Position numbers and translations under genes: made by a program. A stretch of 64,000 nt of DNA from Victivallis sp. Marseille-Q1083 (GTDB lineage: Bacteria > Verrucomicrobiota > Lentisphaeria > Victivallales > Victivallaceae). The notes beneath the pieces were generated by a model, which worked only from the letters and a program-made list of their open reading frames with translations, searched no databases and was not told the origin of the DNA. The DNA lies in NCBI RefSeq assembly GCF_903645315.1, contig NZ_CAHJXL010000001.1, positions 1,054,001 to 1,118,000 on the forward strand, written 5' to 3'. Shown here in pieces: positions 22,173 to 30,665 of the stretch (position 1 is the stretch's first letter; the number at the start of each line of letters is the position of its first letter).

Positions 22173-22265
22173 TCGTGACGATTTTCCGCGCCGCAGAATT
22201 GCAAAAACGCCGGGCCGCATTATGGTATGGCAAGACAAACAACGATTGCGAGGAGCCGGCTGGTC

Positions 22266-22634
22266 ATGAAATTGAAAATCACTTCGAATATCTGCAAACT
22301 GATGGACATCGGCAACCGGGGCTGCCTGTTCGGCGGACGGATGCTCTGCTGGCTGGACGAGGCCGCCGCCATCTACGCGATGGAGATCACCCAGTGCCGG
22401 GACCTGGTCACCTACCGGCTGGCCGAAACGGTGTTCAAACACCCGGTCCAGCACAATGACGTGCTGGAATTTTTCGGCGACAATCCGCGGCCGGGCCGCT
22501 GCAGTTTGACTTTCGACCTTTACGTCATGGTCAACGAACGCGAATGTCTGCGTACCGAGTGCACGTTCGTCGCAGTCGACGAAAGCGGCCGTAAAAAAAC
22601 GATCGACTGGCGGAAATCGCGCCTGTCGCAGTGA
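22266..22634 (+). CDS. Acyl-CoA thioesterase (hotdog fold)
   Basis: 122 aa from ATG 22266, which has GAGGAG about 11 nt upstream; a longer form from 22227 is possible. The sequence NRGCLFGGRMLCWLDEAAAIYA matches the hotdog helix of YciA/BACH-like acyl-CoA thioesterases, where the Asp is catalytic. VFKHPVQHNDVLEFFG is the following conserved strand. It should hydrolyse acyl-CoA thioesters in the cytoplasm. It stands alone between two terminators. Confidence 0.85.
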   Translation: MKLKITSNICKLMDIGNRGCLFGGRMLCWLDEAAAIYAMEITQCRDLVTYRLAETVFKHPVQHNDVLEFFGDNPRPGRCSLTFDLYVMVNERECLRTECTFVAVDESGRKKTIDWRKSRLSQ

Positions 22635-22665
22635 CCGCTCTCCCGTTGCCGGAGCAAAAAAAAGA

Positions 22666-22686
22666 CCGGATGTAAAAAACATCCGG
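22666..22686. terminator. Bidirectional terminator between thioesterase and rpmB
   Basis: CCGGATGT/ACATCCGG stem (22666-22673 with 22679-22686). CTTTTTG follows on the plus strand and an A-rich run precedes it, giving Ts on the minus strand, so it can serve both convergent genes. Confidence 0.82.
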
Positions 22687-22707
22687 CTTTTTGCAGCGGC
22701 AACCGAC

Positions 22708-22935
22708 TCAGGCTTTGGAATAATTTCCGTTGCGGATACAGGCGGTACACATTTTGACCGTCTTCACCGTGCCGTTGTCGTTGATCCGAACATTCTGGAT
22801 ATTCGGTTCGAAAGTACGCTTGCCGTTTTTGACGACGTGCAAACCGATACCGCCGGCCTTTTTGGCCAAACCTTTGTGGATAATGCGGCCGCCTTCGGCT
22901 TTGCCTTTTCCACACATCTGACAAACATTGCTCAT
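22708..22935 (-). CDS. rpmB: Ribosomal protein bL28
   Basis: 75 aa 50S subunit protein. It has the CQMCGKG N-terminus and a second CTACIRNG pair, so it is the zinc-binding (C+) form. The central RTFEPNIQNVRIN matches the bL28 consensus. GAGGGA precedes the ATG. It lies downstream of tRNA-Lys on the same strand and may be co-transcribed with it. Confidence 0.95.
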   Translation of the reverse strand: MSNVCQMCGKGKAEGGRIIHKGLAKKAGGIGLHVVKNGKRTFEPNIQNVRINDNGTVKTVKMCTACIRNGNYSKA

Positions 22936-23023
22936 TTCAGTCCCTCACAATCCGGACGGCTTATCACATGAGTTGTTTCACGCCGGTCCCAACTATTTAT
23001 TTGACTTGTTCTTTCAAAAAAAA

Positions 23024-23099
23024 TGGTGGGTTGACGGGGACTCGAACCCCGGACCACCGCCTTAAAAGGGCGATGCTCTACCGACTGAGCTATCAACCC
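23024..23099 (-). tRNA. tRNA-Lys (anticodon UUU)
   Basis: A 76-nt cloverleaf on the minus strand: acceptor GGGUUGA/UCAACCC, D-arm AGCUCAGUCGGUAGAGC, anticodon stem CGCC/GGCG with loop CUUUUAA (anticodon UUU), T-arm with GGUUCGAGUCC, discriminator A and an encoded CCA end (23026-23024). Confidence 0.97.
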
Positions 23100-23123
23100 A
23101 CCAGAATCAACTGATGATTTCTT

Positions 23124-23151
23124 AAAATACTCTGTACGTGAAATTTTTCAA
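23124..23151 (-). promoter_or_regulatory. Promoter of tRNA-Lys
   Basis: On the minus strand TTGAAA (23151-23146), 16-bp spacer, TATTTT (23129-23124), about 25 bp before the mature tRNA 5' end. Confidence 0.6.
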
Positions 23152-23355
23152 GTTTGCCACTTCAAAAATTCCGCATTTTTTCACTGCGCCGGATAACCGT
23201 TTTCTCCGGCCGAACCGGAAAACAATGGCGCTTACTATAGCAGGCCTTCCCGGCTTCGCCAGCCGGCAACCACTTTTTTTCGGAAAAAAACTTGCATTCC
23301 GGCCAAACGGTTCTATGTTCTCCGCAACAGCCAATTCCAAATGCGGTTCAGGACT

Positions 23356-24060
23356 ATGTCAACGCCATTCCCAGCCGGCCCGCCGGTTCATATCGTCGAA
23401 AATCACCATGAGGTCCTGCCATTCTGGTCAGCGCTCCGCCGCCGGCTGGGCCTTGCGCCGGTTGTCCTGACGCTCGACTTCCACACCGATACGCTGCCGG
23501 CTTTTGATCACTGCCGGCAACACGGCCGTCCCCATCCGCCGGTCGGCGCCGCGCTGACCGAGGTGTTGCCGCTGTTGCGCCATGACGAACACCTCGATTA
23601 CGCGCTGCAGGCCGGTTTCATCCGGCAGGCGTTCGTCTGCTCTCACGTCAACTTCTCGCGGGATGTCAATCCGGCCATCCAGATCCTTCACGACCCGGCG
23701 ACGCCGTCCTATCCGCAATCCGCCGACGCCGACGCCGGCTACCGCCGTTACGCCGACCGGGTGCTGGAAACGGATTACCTGTCCCGGCGGCTGCGCCGGG
23801 CGGAAGCATTCCAATTCCGGCCCGGCGCGACGCCGTTTATCCTGGACATCGACCTGGACTATTTCCAGACCGCCGCCGGCATGAAGCCGCAGACGCCGCA
23901 ACTGTTTCACCATTTGATCCGCCAGGCCGCCGCCGTCACCATCTCCCGGGAAACGATCTGGGTGGAACTGCTGCGGCTCGCCGGCGAAACCATCGACGCC
24001 GACAACTTGCTGGCGCAACTGCGGCAGCACATCGACCAAGCCGGTTCCGGCGAGGCCTGA
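23356..24060 (+). CDS. UPF0489-family protein
   Basis: 234 aa. It carries the UPF0489 signature VVLTLDFHTDTLPAF near the N-terminus and FILDIDLDYFQT near residue 160. The conserved Asp/His residues suggest a metal-dependent fold like arginase or histone-deacetylase relatives, but no activity is established for this family. HIVENHHEVLPFW at the N-terminus also fits. Start 23356 is favoured by AGGA just upstream, though spacing is short; 23341 is the alternative. No clear operon partners. Confidence 0.72.
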   Translation: MSTPFPAGPPVHIVENHHEVLPFWSALRRRLGLAPVVLTLDFHTDTLPAFDHCRQHGRPHPPVGAALTEVLPLLRHDEHLDYALQAGFIRQAFVCSHVNFSRDVNPAIQILHDPATPSYPQSADADAGYRRYADRVLETDYLSRRLRRAEAFQFRPGATPFILDIDLDYFQTAAGMKPQTPQLFHHLIRQAAAVTISRETIWVELLRLAGETIDADNLLAQLRQHIDQAGSGEA

Positions 24061-24125
24061 AAGCCGGCCGGTCCCATGATCCATCCCTTTCTCCGATGCA
24101 CTTGGACCGGCCTGTTTCCAGACGG

Positions 24126-24749
24126 TCAAAATTCCCGCGGCGGCAAACCGCGAAAGATGCGCCGCGGCCGGCCGCGTTCCAACCGCAGATGTTCCCGGCG
24201 CAATGCCGACTTCCCGGCGGCCTCCTCCACTGCTTCCAGCGCCTGCAGCCGTTCCGCCAGGCGGGCGAGCGCCAGCTGCCGGTTGCGCAGTTGCGAGCGC
24301 TCTTCCCTGGCGACGGCGACGATTCCGGTCGGCAAATGGGTTACCCGCACGGCGGAATCGGTCCGGTTGACATGCTGTCCGCCCGGCCCGGAAGCCCGGA
24401 ACGTATCAATCTTCACCGCCGCAAGATCGAATTCGACGGCGGAATCGCCCTCACGGCAGGAAACTTTGACAAACCAGTTTTTGCGGGAATGTTCCGGCCG
24501 GAGCGTGCTTTTCCAGATCCACTGGACGGTTCCTTCCCAGGCGCGCCGAAACGCATCGAGGTTGGCGCCTTCCAATTGAAAAGCCACCGACGGCAACGCC
24601 GCCGCCGATCCGAATTCTTCGGTCAAACTCAGGCAGGTCAATCCGCAACGCAACGCATCCCGGCCAATCAATTCCGCCAGCAGAACGACAAATTTCCGAC
24701 ATTCCGCCGGCCCCTGACCGGCACTGATCTGCAAAATCATCCGTTTCAT
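24126..24749 (-). CDS. prfH: Peptide chain release factor H
   Basis: 207 aa release-factor homologue lacking the codon-recognition domain. It has the GGQ loop in [20 protein letters not shown] (about residues 125-144) that triggers peptidyl-tRNA hydrolysis, and the family-typical N-terminus [14 protein letters not shown]. Starts at 24749 or 24740 both have purine-rich sites. It follows the rtcB-like gene by 11 bp. The RtcB2-PrfH pair is known to rescue ribosomes whose 16S decoding centre was cut: PrfH releases the peptide so the ligase can reseal the rRNA. That role here is inferred from homology and synteny. Confidence 0.92.
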   Translation of the reverse strand: MKRMILQISAGQGPAECRKFVVLLAELIGRDALRCGLTCLSLTEEFGSAAALPSVAFQLEGANLDAFRRAWEGTVQWIWKSTLRPEHSRKNWFVKVSCREGDSAVEFDLAAVKIDTFRASGPGGQHVNRTDSAVRVTHLPTGIVAVAREERSQLRNRQLALARLAERLQALEAVEEAAGKSALRREHLRLERGRPRRIFRGLPPREF

Positions 24750-24760
24750 CCTCCATCTCC

Positions 24761-25867
24761 TCACGGTTTGCAATTCAGCACCGGACGCAGGGCGGCGACA
24801 ACGTCGATCAGGCCGAATGCCGTCAAATCTTCGATCACCCGGTCGATGTTCTTATACGCTTCCGGCGCCTCTTCGTAAAGCAGCTCCCGGTCCGGACAGA
24901 CCACCCGGGAACCGATTCCGGTCTTCAGCAGCGCCTGGTGTTCATATCTGGCCTTGAGCCGGGCCCGGGCGTGCTGGCGCGTCCATTTGCGGCCGGCGCC
25001 GTGCGCCAGTGAAAACAGATGGGTCTCCGGCGCCGCCTTCGGCATGACCAGGAAGCTGTGCGCGCCCCGCGAACCGGCAATCAGGACCGGTTCTCCGGGA
25101 CGCACTTCGGCCGCGCCCTTGCGGTGAAGCCACCGGTCCGGCCCGCATTCGGTGATGCTGTTGTGCGTATTGTCCAGAATCTCGCGCCCTCCGCAGCCCA
25201 GCAAAGCCAGAAAGACAGCCGCCAGCAACCGCCGGTTGAACGAGGCCCACAGCCGCAGCCGGTCATGTGCTTCGAGATAAGCCCGGCCGGCCGGCGAAGC
25301 GGCTTCCACGCCGCCGTCGCCATGGACGGCGGCAAATTCCGTCCATAACGTCTCACCGTAACCGCGCGACCCGGCGTGAACCAGCAGCAGCAAGCCGTTG
25401 TCCGGCAGATTCAGTGCTTTCCATCGTACGGCATCGCGGATGTCGTCGACAGCCAACAATTCCACAAAATGGTTGCCATGGCCGATCGTCCCCAGCAGAT
25501 GGCGCGGGTCGGGAACGGAAGACTCCCGGTTTCGCAACAATTCGCCGGCAGTCTGGCGCAATTTCGCCTCCGGCTCGTCGGTCAACGAGCGGATCAGGCG
25601 GTCGATCTTCAGCTTACGCGGTGGTAAATCCAGCGCCCAAAGGGTCATGCCGCAACCGATGTCGCCGCCGATCAGTGCCGGCACAATCCGTTTCTCGAAC
25701 AGAAAGGCGGCGCCGACCGGCACGCCGCGTCCGGGATGAAGATCGGGAAACGCCGCGCCGGCAAGAAGGTTCGGGAAACGCATGATTCGCCTGAACTGTT
25801 CCACGGCATCGCCTTCGAGCCAGATTTTGTCGGAACAGAACAGACGGAAAGGTTCGGAAATATCCAA
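24761..25867 (-). CDS. rtcB: RtcB-family RNA ligase, PrfH-coupled (RtcB2 type)
   Basis: 368 aa 3'-phosphate RNA ligase, shorter than tRNA-splicing RtcB (about 400-480) as expected for the release-factor-H-coupled subfamily. Metal and catalytic residues are visible in [23 protein letters not shown] (the metal-binding D-x-G-C-G motif), [12 protein letters not shown] and GSRGYGE. The guanylylated His lies in [10 protein letters not shown]. It probably uses a TTG start (25867) with AGGAG upstream. It is first gene of the pair with prfH. Confidence 0.92.
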   Translation of the reverse strand: MDISEPFRLFCSDKIWLEGDAVEQFRRIMRFPNLLAGAAFPDLHPGRGVPVGAAFLFEKRIVPALIGGDIGCGMTLWALDLPPRKLKIDRLIRSLTDEPEAKLRQTAGELLRNRESSVPDPRHLLGTIGHGNHFVELLAVDDIRDAVRWKALNLPDNGLLLLVHAGSRGYGETLWTEFAAVHGDGGVEAASPAGRAYLEAHDRLRLWASFNRRLLAAVFLALLGCGGREILDNTHNSITECGPDRWLHRKGAAEVRPGEPVLIAGSRGAHSFLVMPKAAPETHLFSLAHGAGRKWTRQHARARLKARYEHQALLKTGIGSRVVCPDRELLYEEAPEAYKNIDRVIEDLTAFGLIDVVAALRPVLNCKP

Positions 25868-26344
25868 AATAACTCTCTCCTGAAAGAAGGTTCAAATACC
25901 ACGATCCGTCCGAAGAGAATAAGAAGCAATGCGGCATCACTGCCGTCTGGAAGGCCGCTTATTTCTTCAGCGGATAAAAGTGAAAACCCGGTTGGATTGA
26001 AGAACAGACATCGCACACCTCCCGTATTGATATTGCAGACTGAGTTTCAATTCTCTTTTATACTATTGACCCGCAAATATTTTTTGCAATCCTCGTGTTT
26101 TATAAAATCGCCAAAATTTCCGCCGCGCGGCCGCAGCTCACCGGTGACAGGAAGTTGCCATCATCAGCATCGCGCCGGACGCATCGCTGCCGGCCACCAG
26201 TTTCCGGACCGACCGCAAACAGCTTGTTGAAGACTGTGTTTCCACCCGGCCGTTTGAAGAGGGAACCGAATTGCAGGAGTTCCGCTGCCGCGCAAGCGGT
26301 AATAACCGCCGTCCGGGAACAGGATGACGCGATCAGTGCGCTAA
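25868..26344. other. Intergenic region upstream of rtcB, flanking the insertion sequence
   Basis: 477 bp without a recognised gene. A possible minus-strand promoter for rtcB is TTGCAA (26089-26084), 18-bp spacer, TAGTAT (26065-26060). The part next to the IS (26140-26344) is GC-rich with short open frames on both strands, perhaps a decayed gene, but I cannot identify it. Confidence 0.45.
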
Positions 26345-26502
26345 CCTGAATGTTGCATGAAACTTTCGAATCGTCGAGAAATGTTCAGAAGATTCGGAAG
26401 TTTTTATTTTCAGAGTCGGATATTGTCGTTTTTTTGCAAATTGAGCATATTCCCCCTTTCCCCCGTTGTTGTTCGGCGAGCCGGGGACAGCTCTCCAAGG
26501 TT

Positions 26503-27825
26503 TTATTCCCAAGCGATGATTTTCGCAGCGATCAAGCGGAGGAGTTCCTGATTTGGACAAGCACTTGAAAGAGCAACATAAATTTTTCTGGTATTCCGCC
26601 GAATAATGGCACCGATTTTCACCAGGTATAAGCGAATGCTGCCGCAGGTAGCCTCGGCAAATTGAGTTCCTGTCAACAACAATGCCCGAAACCGTTCCAT
26701 GAGAATATAAGCCAAACTTGAAAGCAGAAGCCGGAATTGATTTGCCGCAAAGTCATGGCAGCTCGTCCGATCAGCGAAAAGATCCAGCTGCTGTTCCTTG
26801 ATCCTGTTTTCCATCTCACCTCGGGCGCAATAGACTTTTTCATAAAGATATTGTCCATCATCATCAAGATTGGTGACGATAAAACGATTATTCGGTCCGG
26901 GGGAGTTGAATTCCGCTTTGGCAATCACCCGGCGCGGGTATTTCCAAGTTCCTGCCGCATATTCGAACTGAGTAAACAGTTTTGCTTTTTCATGTGTTTC
27001 GTTGTAAAGTGCTTCCGCTTTCACTTGAAGATCTTTTGATAATTCCAGCAAACGTGGATTTTTCGCCAATCCGACAATATATTTGACCTCATTCTTATCA
27101 CACCAGTTCAGCATTTTCTGCCGGCAAAAGCCACTGTCTCCCCGGAAAATAATCTTAACCTTCGGCCATTTCTGCCGAAAGCGCTTTACCAGTAGCGAGA
27201 GAATCGCCCAAGCATGCTTGGCCGCATCAATTTTTGATGGACGCAAATAAGCCACAAGCAATTGATCCCCGCAGAAAACATACAACGGCAAAAAGCAATA
27301 GTGGTCATAATAGCCATGAAAAAAGCGATTTTCCTGCATCCCGTAAGTGAGGTCATCGGTAGCATCGAAATCAAGAATCAATTCTCGAGGCGGCGTGGAG
27401 AAACTTTCGATAAAGAATTCGACAAACAATCGGCTCAAATCTACGCAAGCACGACGATCGATTCCATTTTCGAATCGACATAAAGTGCTTGGAGTGGCGA
27501 GTTGACGATCACGACCGGCAACAGTTTGAATCAGCGGATCAGTTCGCAATTCATGATGGTCATTGAGATCTTCATGGCCGGCAACCAAACCAAAAACTCG
27601 TTGACGAAGCATGCTCAGATAGGAATGTTCAACTTTTCCGGGCTGTCGAATATCAAAAGAATCCAGCAGTTTACCGGCGCGCCGGGTCAAACCGAGTTTG
27701 CGGTCGAATTCTTTCACGAAAAGCAACCCGCCGTCACTGCTGATATCTCCACCGGCGAAATTGAATTCAATTTTTCTGCTTTTCGGACCTTGAAAGACCG
27801 GAATCGAAACATTACATTTTGTCAT
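26503..27825 (-). CDS. IS1380-family transposase
   Basis: 440 aa DDE transposase with the family features: N-terminal FAGGDISSDGGLLFVKEFDR, RTDPLIQTVAG and STLCRFEN, catalytic Asp in LILDFDATDD, second Asp in IIFRGDSGFCRQKM (about residue 230), and the MENRIKEQQLDLFADRTSC glutamate block. The frame is complete. Base composition is clearly lower in GC than the neighbouring genes, consistent with acquisition by transfer. Confidence 0.95.
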   Translation of the reverse strand: MTKCNVSIPVFQGPKSRKIEFNFAGGDISSDGGLLFVKEFDRKLGLTRRAGKLLDSFDIRQPGKVEHSYLSMLRQRVFGLVAGHEDLNDHHELRTDPLIQTVAGRDRQLATPSTLCRFENGIDRRACVDLSRLFVEFFIESFSTPPRELILDFDATDDLTYGMQENRFFHGYYDHYCFLPLYVFCGDQLLVAYLRPSKIDAAKHAWAILSLLVKRFRQKWPKVKIIFRGDSGFCRQKMLNWCDKNEVKYIVGLAKNPRLLELSKDLQVKAEALYNETHEKAKLFTQFEYAAGTWKYPRRVIAKAEFNSPGPNNRFIVTNLDDDGQYLYEKVYCARGEMENRIKEQQLDLFADRTSCHDFAANQFRLLLSSLAYILMERFRALLLTGTQFAEATCGSIRLYLVKIGAIIRRNTRKIYVALSSACPNQELLRLIAAKIIAWE

Positions 27826-27840
27826 TGGCAGACCTCGGCG

Positions 27841-27871
27841 TTATATTGTGATGTAAGATATTACAATATAA
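27841..27871 (-). promoter_or_regulatory. Palindrome at the transposase promoter
   Basis: A 9-bp perfect inverted repeat (TTATATTGT at 27841-27849 with 27863-27871), very AT-rich, 16 bp before the transposase start. It overlaps plausible -10 sequences and could be an operator or a hairpin limiting transposase expression. Confidence 0.45.
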
Positions 27872-28088
27872 TACGTTAGTCGAGAATCTGCCTCTTTGTT
27901 TTTGAAAATTTACGCAATATTCAGGCTAACCGGCTCGCGCCAAAGTCCGCGCCTGAAAATCGAACGGATAGTTCAGCAGCCGAATGTTTCCGGGCATATT
28001 TCCGAATCCCGGCCAGCCAAGTAGTATTGCCACCTTCAGAATCGCGCACCGGGCAACGGAGAAAAATTCACCGGCAAGCGTCCCGGCT

Positions 28089-29357
28089 TCAATCCGTTTT
28101 GCGGGTATCGTTGAGCAGCGCCGGCGACGGCAGCACCAATCCGGAAGTATCGCTGCATTGCTGGAAGACGCGCAAATCGAACACCGGCAGAATGGCCAGC
28201 AGATGATCGAAAATATCCGCCTGCACCTTTTCATGCTCCACCCAGCGCACATCGCTGGTGAAACAGTAAATTTCCAGCGGTAACCCGGTCGCGCCGGGCT
28301 GCAGTTGCCGGACCAGCAGCATCATATCCTGATTGATGTTGGCATTGCTGCGCAAGTAATGCTCCACATAGGCGCGAAACGTTCCGAGGTTGGTCACCCG
28401 GCGCTCATTGATCGGTTTGGCCCCCTGTTTCTCCAAATCGGCATTCCATTCCGCCAACTCCCGCCGCTTGCGTTCCAGATAATCGTCAAGCAGCACGAAC
28501 TCCTCCAGGCGTTTGATCTCGGCGTCATCCAGGAAACGGACGCTGCGCTGGTCCAGATAGAGCGACCGCTTGATCCGCCGGCCGCCCGACTCGAACATGC
28601 CGCGCCAGTTTTTGAAGGCATCGGTGATCAGCTTGCGGATCGGCAGCGTCGTGATGGTTTTGTCCCAATTCTGCACCTTGACCGTATGCAAGGCGATTTC
28701 AATGACGTACCCGTCGGCATCCTGGCTCGGCATCTCAATCCAGTCGCCGATCCGGACCATGTCGTTGGACCCGATCTGCATACTGGCCACCACCGACAGA
28801 AGGGTATCCTGAAACACCAGCATCAACACCGCGGCCATCGCCCCCAGCCCGGAGAGCAGAATCAACGGATTACGGTTGATCAAAGTCGCGACGACCAGAA
28901 TCAGCGCCACCGCGAAAATAAAGATCTTCAAGAGCTGCAGATAGCCTTTGATCGGTTTGTTGGAGGCGTCCGGCCGGCGGCGGTAAACGATATCGATCCA
29001 ATCGAGGAGCTTCGCCGCCGCCAGAGCCGAAGTGAGGATGATAAAGGCGCTGCAGACATTGCGGATCACCGCCGCCAGCACTTCGTGAATATCAGGAATG
29101 GTCACCACGCCGACGGCCAGCACCACCGCCGGTACGATATTGGCCAGCCGCGAGACAATCGCCAACTGCACTGCGTTGTCCTCGCTGTTGGCCGAAGGGC
29201 GCGAATGCAGCAGTTTGTGCAGACCGCGCAGCAGAATACATTTGGTAAGCCAGTTCACCGCGATCGCCACCAGAATCAAAAAAATCGCCGCCAGCGTGCT
29301 GTAAGCCCAGGGATAGGGCGACAGAACATTCTGCAAATCCTCCAACCATGTCTGCAT
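28089..29357 (-). CDS. MscS-family mechanosensitive channel (YbdG-like)
   Basis: 422 aa from ATG 29357, preferred over 29387 because AAAGGA precedes it. There are about five hydrophobic segments, then the MscS core: pore helix ALILVVATLINRNPLILLSG and the beta domain GDWIEMPSQDADGYVIEIAL with KVQNWDKTITTLPIRKLI. The insertion and the C-terminal LPLEIYCFTSDVRWVEHEK resemble the larger E. coli YbdG/MscM type. It should release solutes across the inner membrane on hypo-osmotic shock. Confidence 0.92.
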   Translation of the reverse strand: MQTWLEDLQNVLSPYPWAYSTLAAIFLILVAIAVNWLTKCILLRGLHKLLHSRPSANSEDNAVQLAIVSRLANIVPAVVLAVGVVTIPDIHEVLAAVIRNVCSAFIILTSALAAAKLLDWIDIVYRRRPDASNKPIKGYLQLLKIFIFAVALILVVATLINRNPLILLSGLGAMAAVLMLVFQDTLLSVVASMQIGSNDMVRIGDWIEMPSQDADGYVIEIALHTVKVQNWDKTITTLPIRKLITDAFKNWRGMFESGGRRIKRSLYLDQRSVRFLDDAEIKRLEEFVLLDDYLERKRRELAEWNADLEKQGAKPINERRVTNLGTFRAYVEHYLRSNANINQDMMLLVRQLQPGATGLPLEIYCFTSDVRWVEHEKVQADIFDHLLAILPVFDLRVFQQCSDTSGLVLPSPALLNDTRKTD

Positions 29358-29463
29358 CAATGCTATCCTTTCCGAAAACGATCGCATGCGACCGTCTCTC
29401 CGCTATTTTTTCAAGTTATCCGCCGGGTTACCGACGTCGGCACAATATCGCAATAAGATAACC

Positions 29464-29551
29464 GAAAAAAAGCCGGATGCAAGCCCATTATCCGGCCGGG
29501 CTTCCGCTTCGCGGCAAAAAAAATACGCCCGACCTCTCCAAGCCGGGCGTA
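29464..29551 (-). terminator. Two tandem intrinsic terminators
   Basis: On the minus strand, stem TACGCCCG/CGGGCGTA (29551-29544 with 29531-29524) followed by eight T, then stem GCCGGAT/ATCCGGC (29496-29490 with 29478-29472) followed by seven T. They separate the cdaA-cdaR transcript from mscS, and lie downstream of the promoter at 29579-29607. Confidence 0.8.
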
Positions 29552-29578
29552 CTCTCCTCTGCATCCTCTTCATTTCAT

Positions 29579-29607
29579 AGTATAGCAAATTTTTTAAGAA
29601 AAGTCAA
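29579..29607 (-). promoter_or_regulatory. Sigma-70 promoter upstream of the tandem terminators
   Basis: TTGACT (29607-29602), 17-bp spacer ending GC, TATACT (29584-29579). Transcription would start near 29572 and reach the first terminator after about 55 nt. It may serve mscS with an attenuated leader or make a short RNA. Confidence 0.65.
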
Positions 29608-29675
29608 CAGGCAATAAACAAAACATGTTTATTTTCTTTATAAAAATAGTATTTTCTAAATCCAATCCGGAAAGA

Positions 29676-30665
29676 TCAGGGTTCCCGTGTCAACTTCACC
29701 TGTACTTTCGGCGGATAAATGCTGACGATGCTGCAATCCGGCGCATTGTTCAAATAGCAGGCGACATCCAGCGTATACGTCCCCGGGTCGGAGAGATTGT
29801 TGAGGTCGATATAAGGCCGGATCACCTCCGGCTTCAAACTGCCGATCAGTCCTTTCGGGCCGTTCAGCGTCACTTCCACCGACGGCGCCGTCAGCAACTC
29901 CACCTTCATCTTCGCTTCACTGCCGGATGGATAGAGCACCCGCAGCGGAATCGACTTGAACACCCGGTTGGTGAAGAGCTTGACGATTTCCACCTCGGCC
30001 GAAATCTTCGTCGGCGAAACATTGACCCCCTCCGGCACCACCGCTTCGGTGGAATATTCAAAACTGTCGATAATCCGCCGGTCCAGCGGGATCGGCTGGG
30101 TCGACACGCTGTCAATGTTGTCGACCAGCGATTTCGGCCCGCGGATCCAAACTTCTCCCGGCATGAATTTCACCTGCCCGACCGAGTAATCTTTTTCCAG
30201 ATAGTCCTGGGAATCGAAACGGGCCACCACCGGCACCTTGCGCGATTCCAGCGGCTCCAGGTTGACGACGATATCCTTCGGATCGATGCCGACCACGCTG
30301 GTGCCGAACGGCGCCTTGACGTTGTCCGGCGTCAGGCGGATGACATAGGGAACGCCGGTGTAGTTCGAAGCCAACACCTGCGCCTTGACCTTCAAGGCCG
30401 ACACATTGACTTCCGCCAACGCTTTTTTGCTGCCCTTGACCGTCACCGTGACCCGCTGCGGCGCCTTGTCCAAGTTGATCAGGCCGGCCGGAATATCCAG
30501 CGTCACCGGCACATTGGAAATCTTTTCCTCCGTGCCGATGCGGGTGGCAATGGTGAAATAAAGCAGCAGCGCAAAGGAAAAGGCGATCACTTTGCGAATG
30601 AAATCCCGCCGAATGATCTCCGGCACATAGCGCCAGGGTCCGCGGTTGTTGTCACTGTTGTACAT
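29676..30665 (-). CDS. cdaR: YbbR-domain protein, regulator of diadenylate cyclase
   Basis: 329 aa. One N-terminal transmembrane helix (VIAFSFALLLYFTIATRIG, about residues 29-47) is followed by extracytoplasmic YbbR-like repeats (VPVTLDIPAGL, VPVVARFDSQD and others). In Firmicutes CdaR anchors beside CdaA and modulates c-di-AMP synthesis. It overlaps the 3' end of cdaA by 14 bp, so the two are translationally coupled. The symbol is assigned by synteny and domain. Confidence 0.87.
   Translation of the reverse strand: MYNSDNNRGPWRYVPEIIRRDFIRKVIAFSFALLLYFTIATRIGTEEKISNVPVTLDIPAGLINLDKAPQRVTVTVKGSKKALAEVNVSALKVKAQVLASNYTGVPYVIRLTPDNVKAPFGTSVVGIDPKDIVVNLEPLESRKVPVVARFDSQDYLEKDYSVGQVKFMPGEVWIRGPKSLVDNIDSVSTQPIPLDRRIIDSFEYSTEAVVPEGVNVSPTKISAEVEIVKLFTNRVFKSIPLRVLYPSGSEAKMKVELLTAPSVEVTLNGPKGLIGSLKPEVIRPYIDLNNLSDPGTYTLDVACYLNNAPDCSIVSIYPPKVQVKLTREP

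Larger units (their letters stand above)
26341..27929 (-). mobile_element. IS1380-family insertion sequence with 4-bp target duplication
   Basis: The element spans 26345-27925 (1581 bp) and encodes one transposase. Its ends are imperfect inverted repeats, CCTGAATGTTGCATGAA at the left and, read inward on the other strand, CCTGAATATTGCGTAAA at the right (14 of 17 match). Both ends are flanked by CTAA (26341-26344 and 27926-27929), a 4-bp target-site duplication. The intact ends and reading frame point to a recent and possibly active insertion. Confidence 0.9.

Noticed and set aside
26095-26340. Short open frames left of the insertion sequence and a frame ending near 27926, possibly one gene split by the IS
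   Set aside because: Joining the flanks across CTAA does not give a continuous frame in any direction with recognisable sequence.
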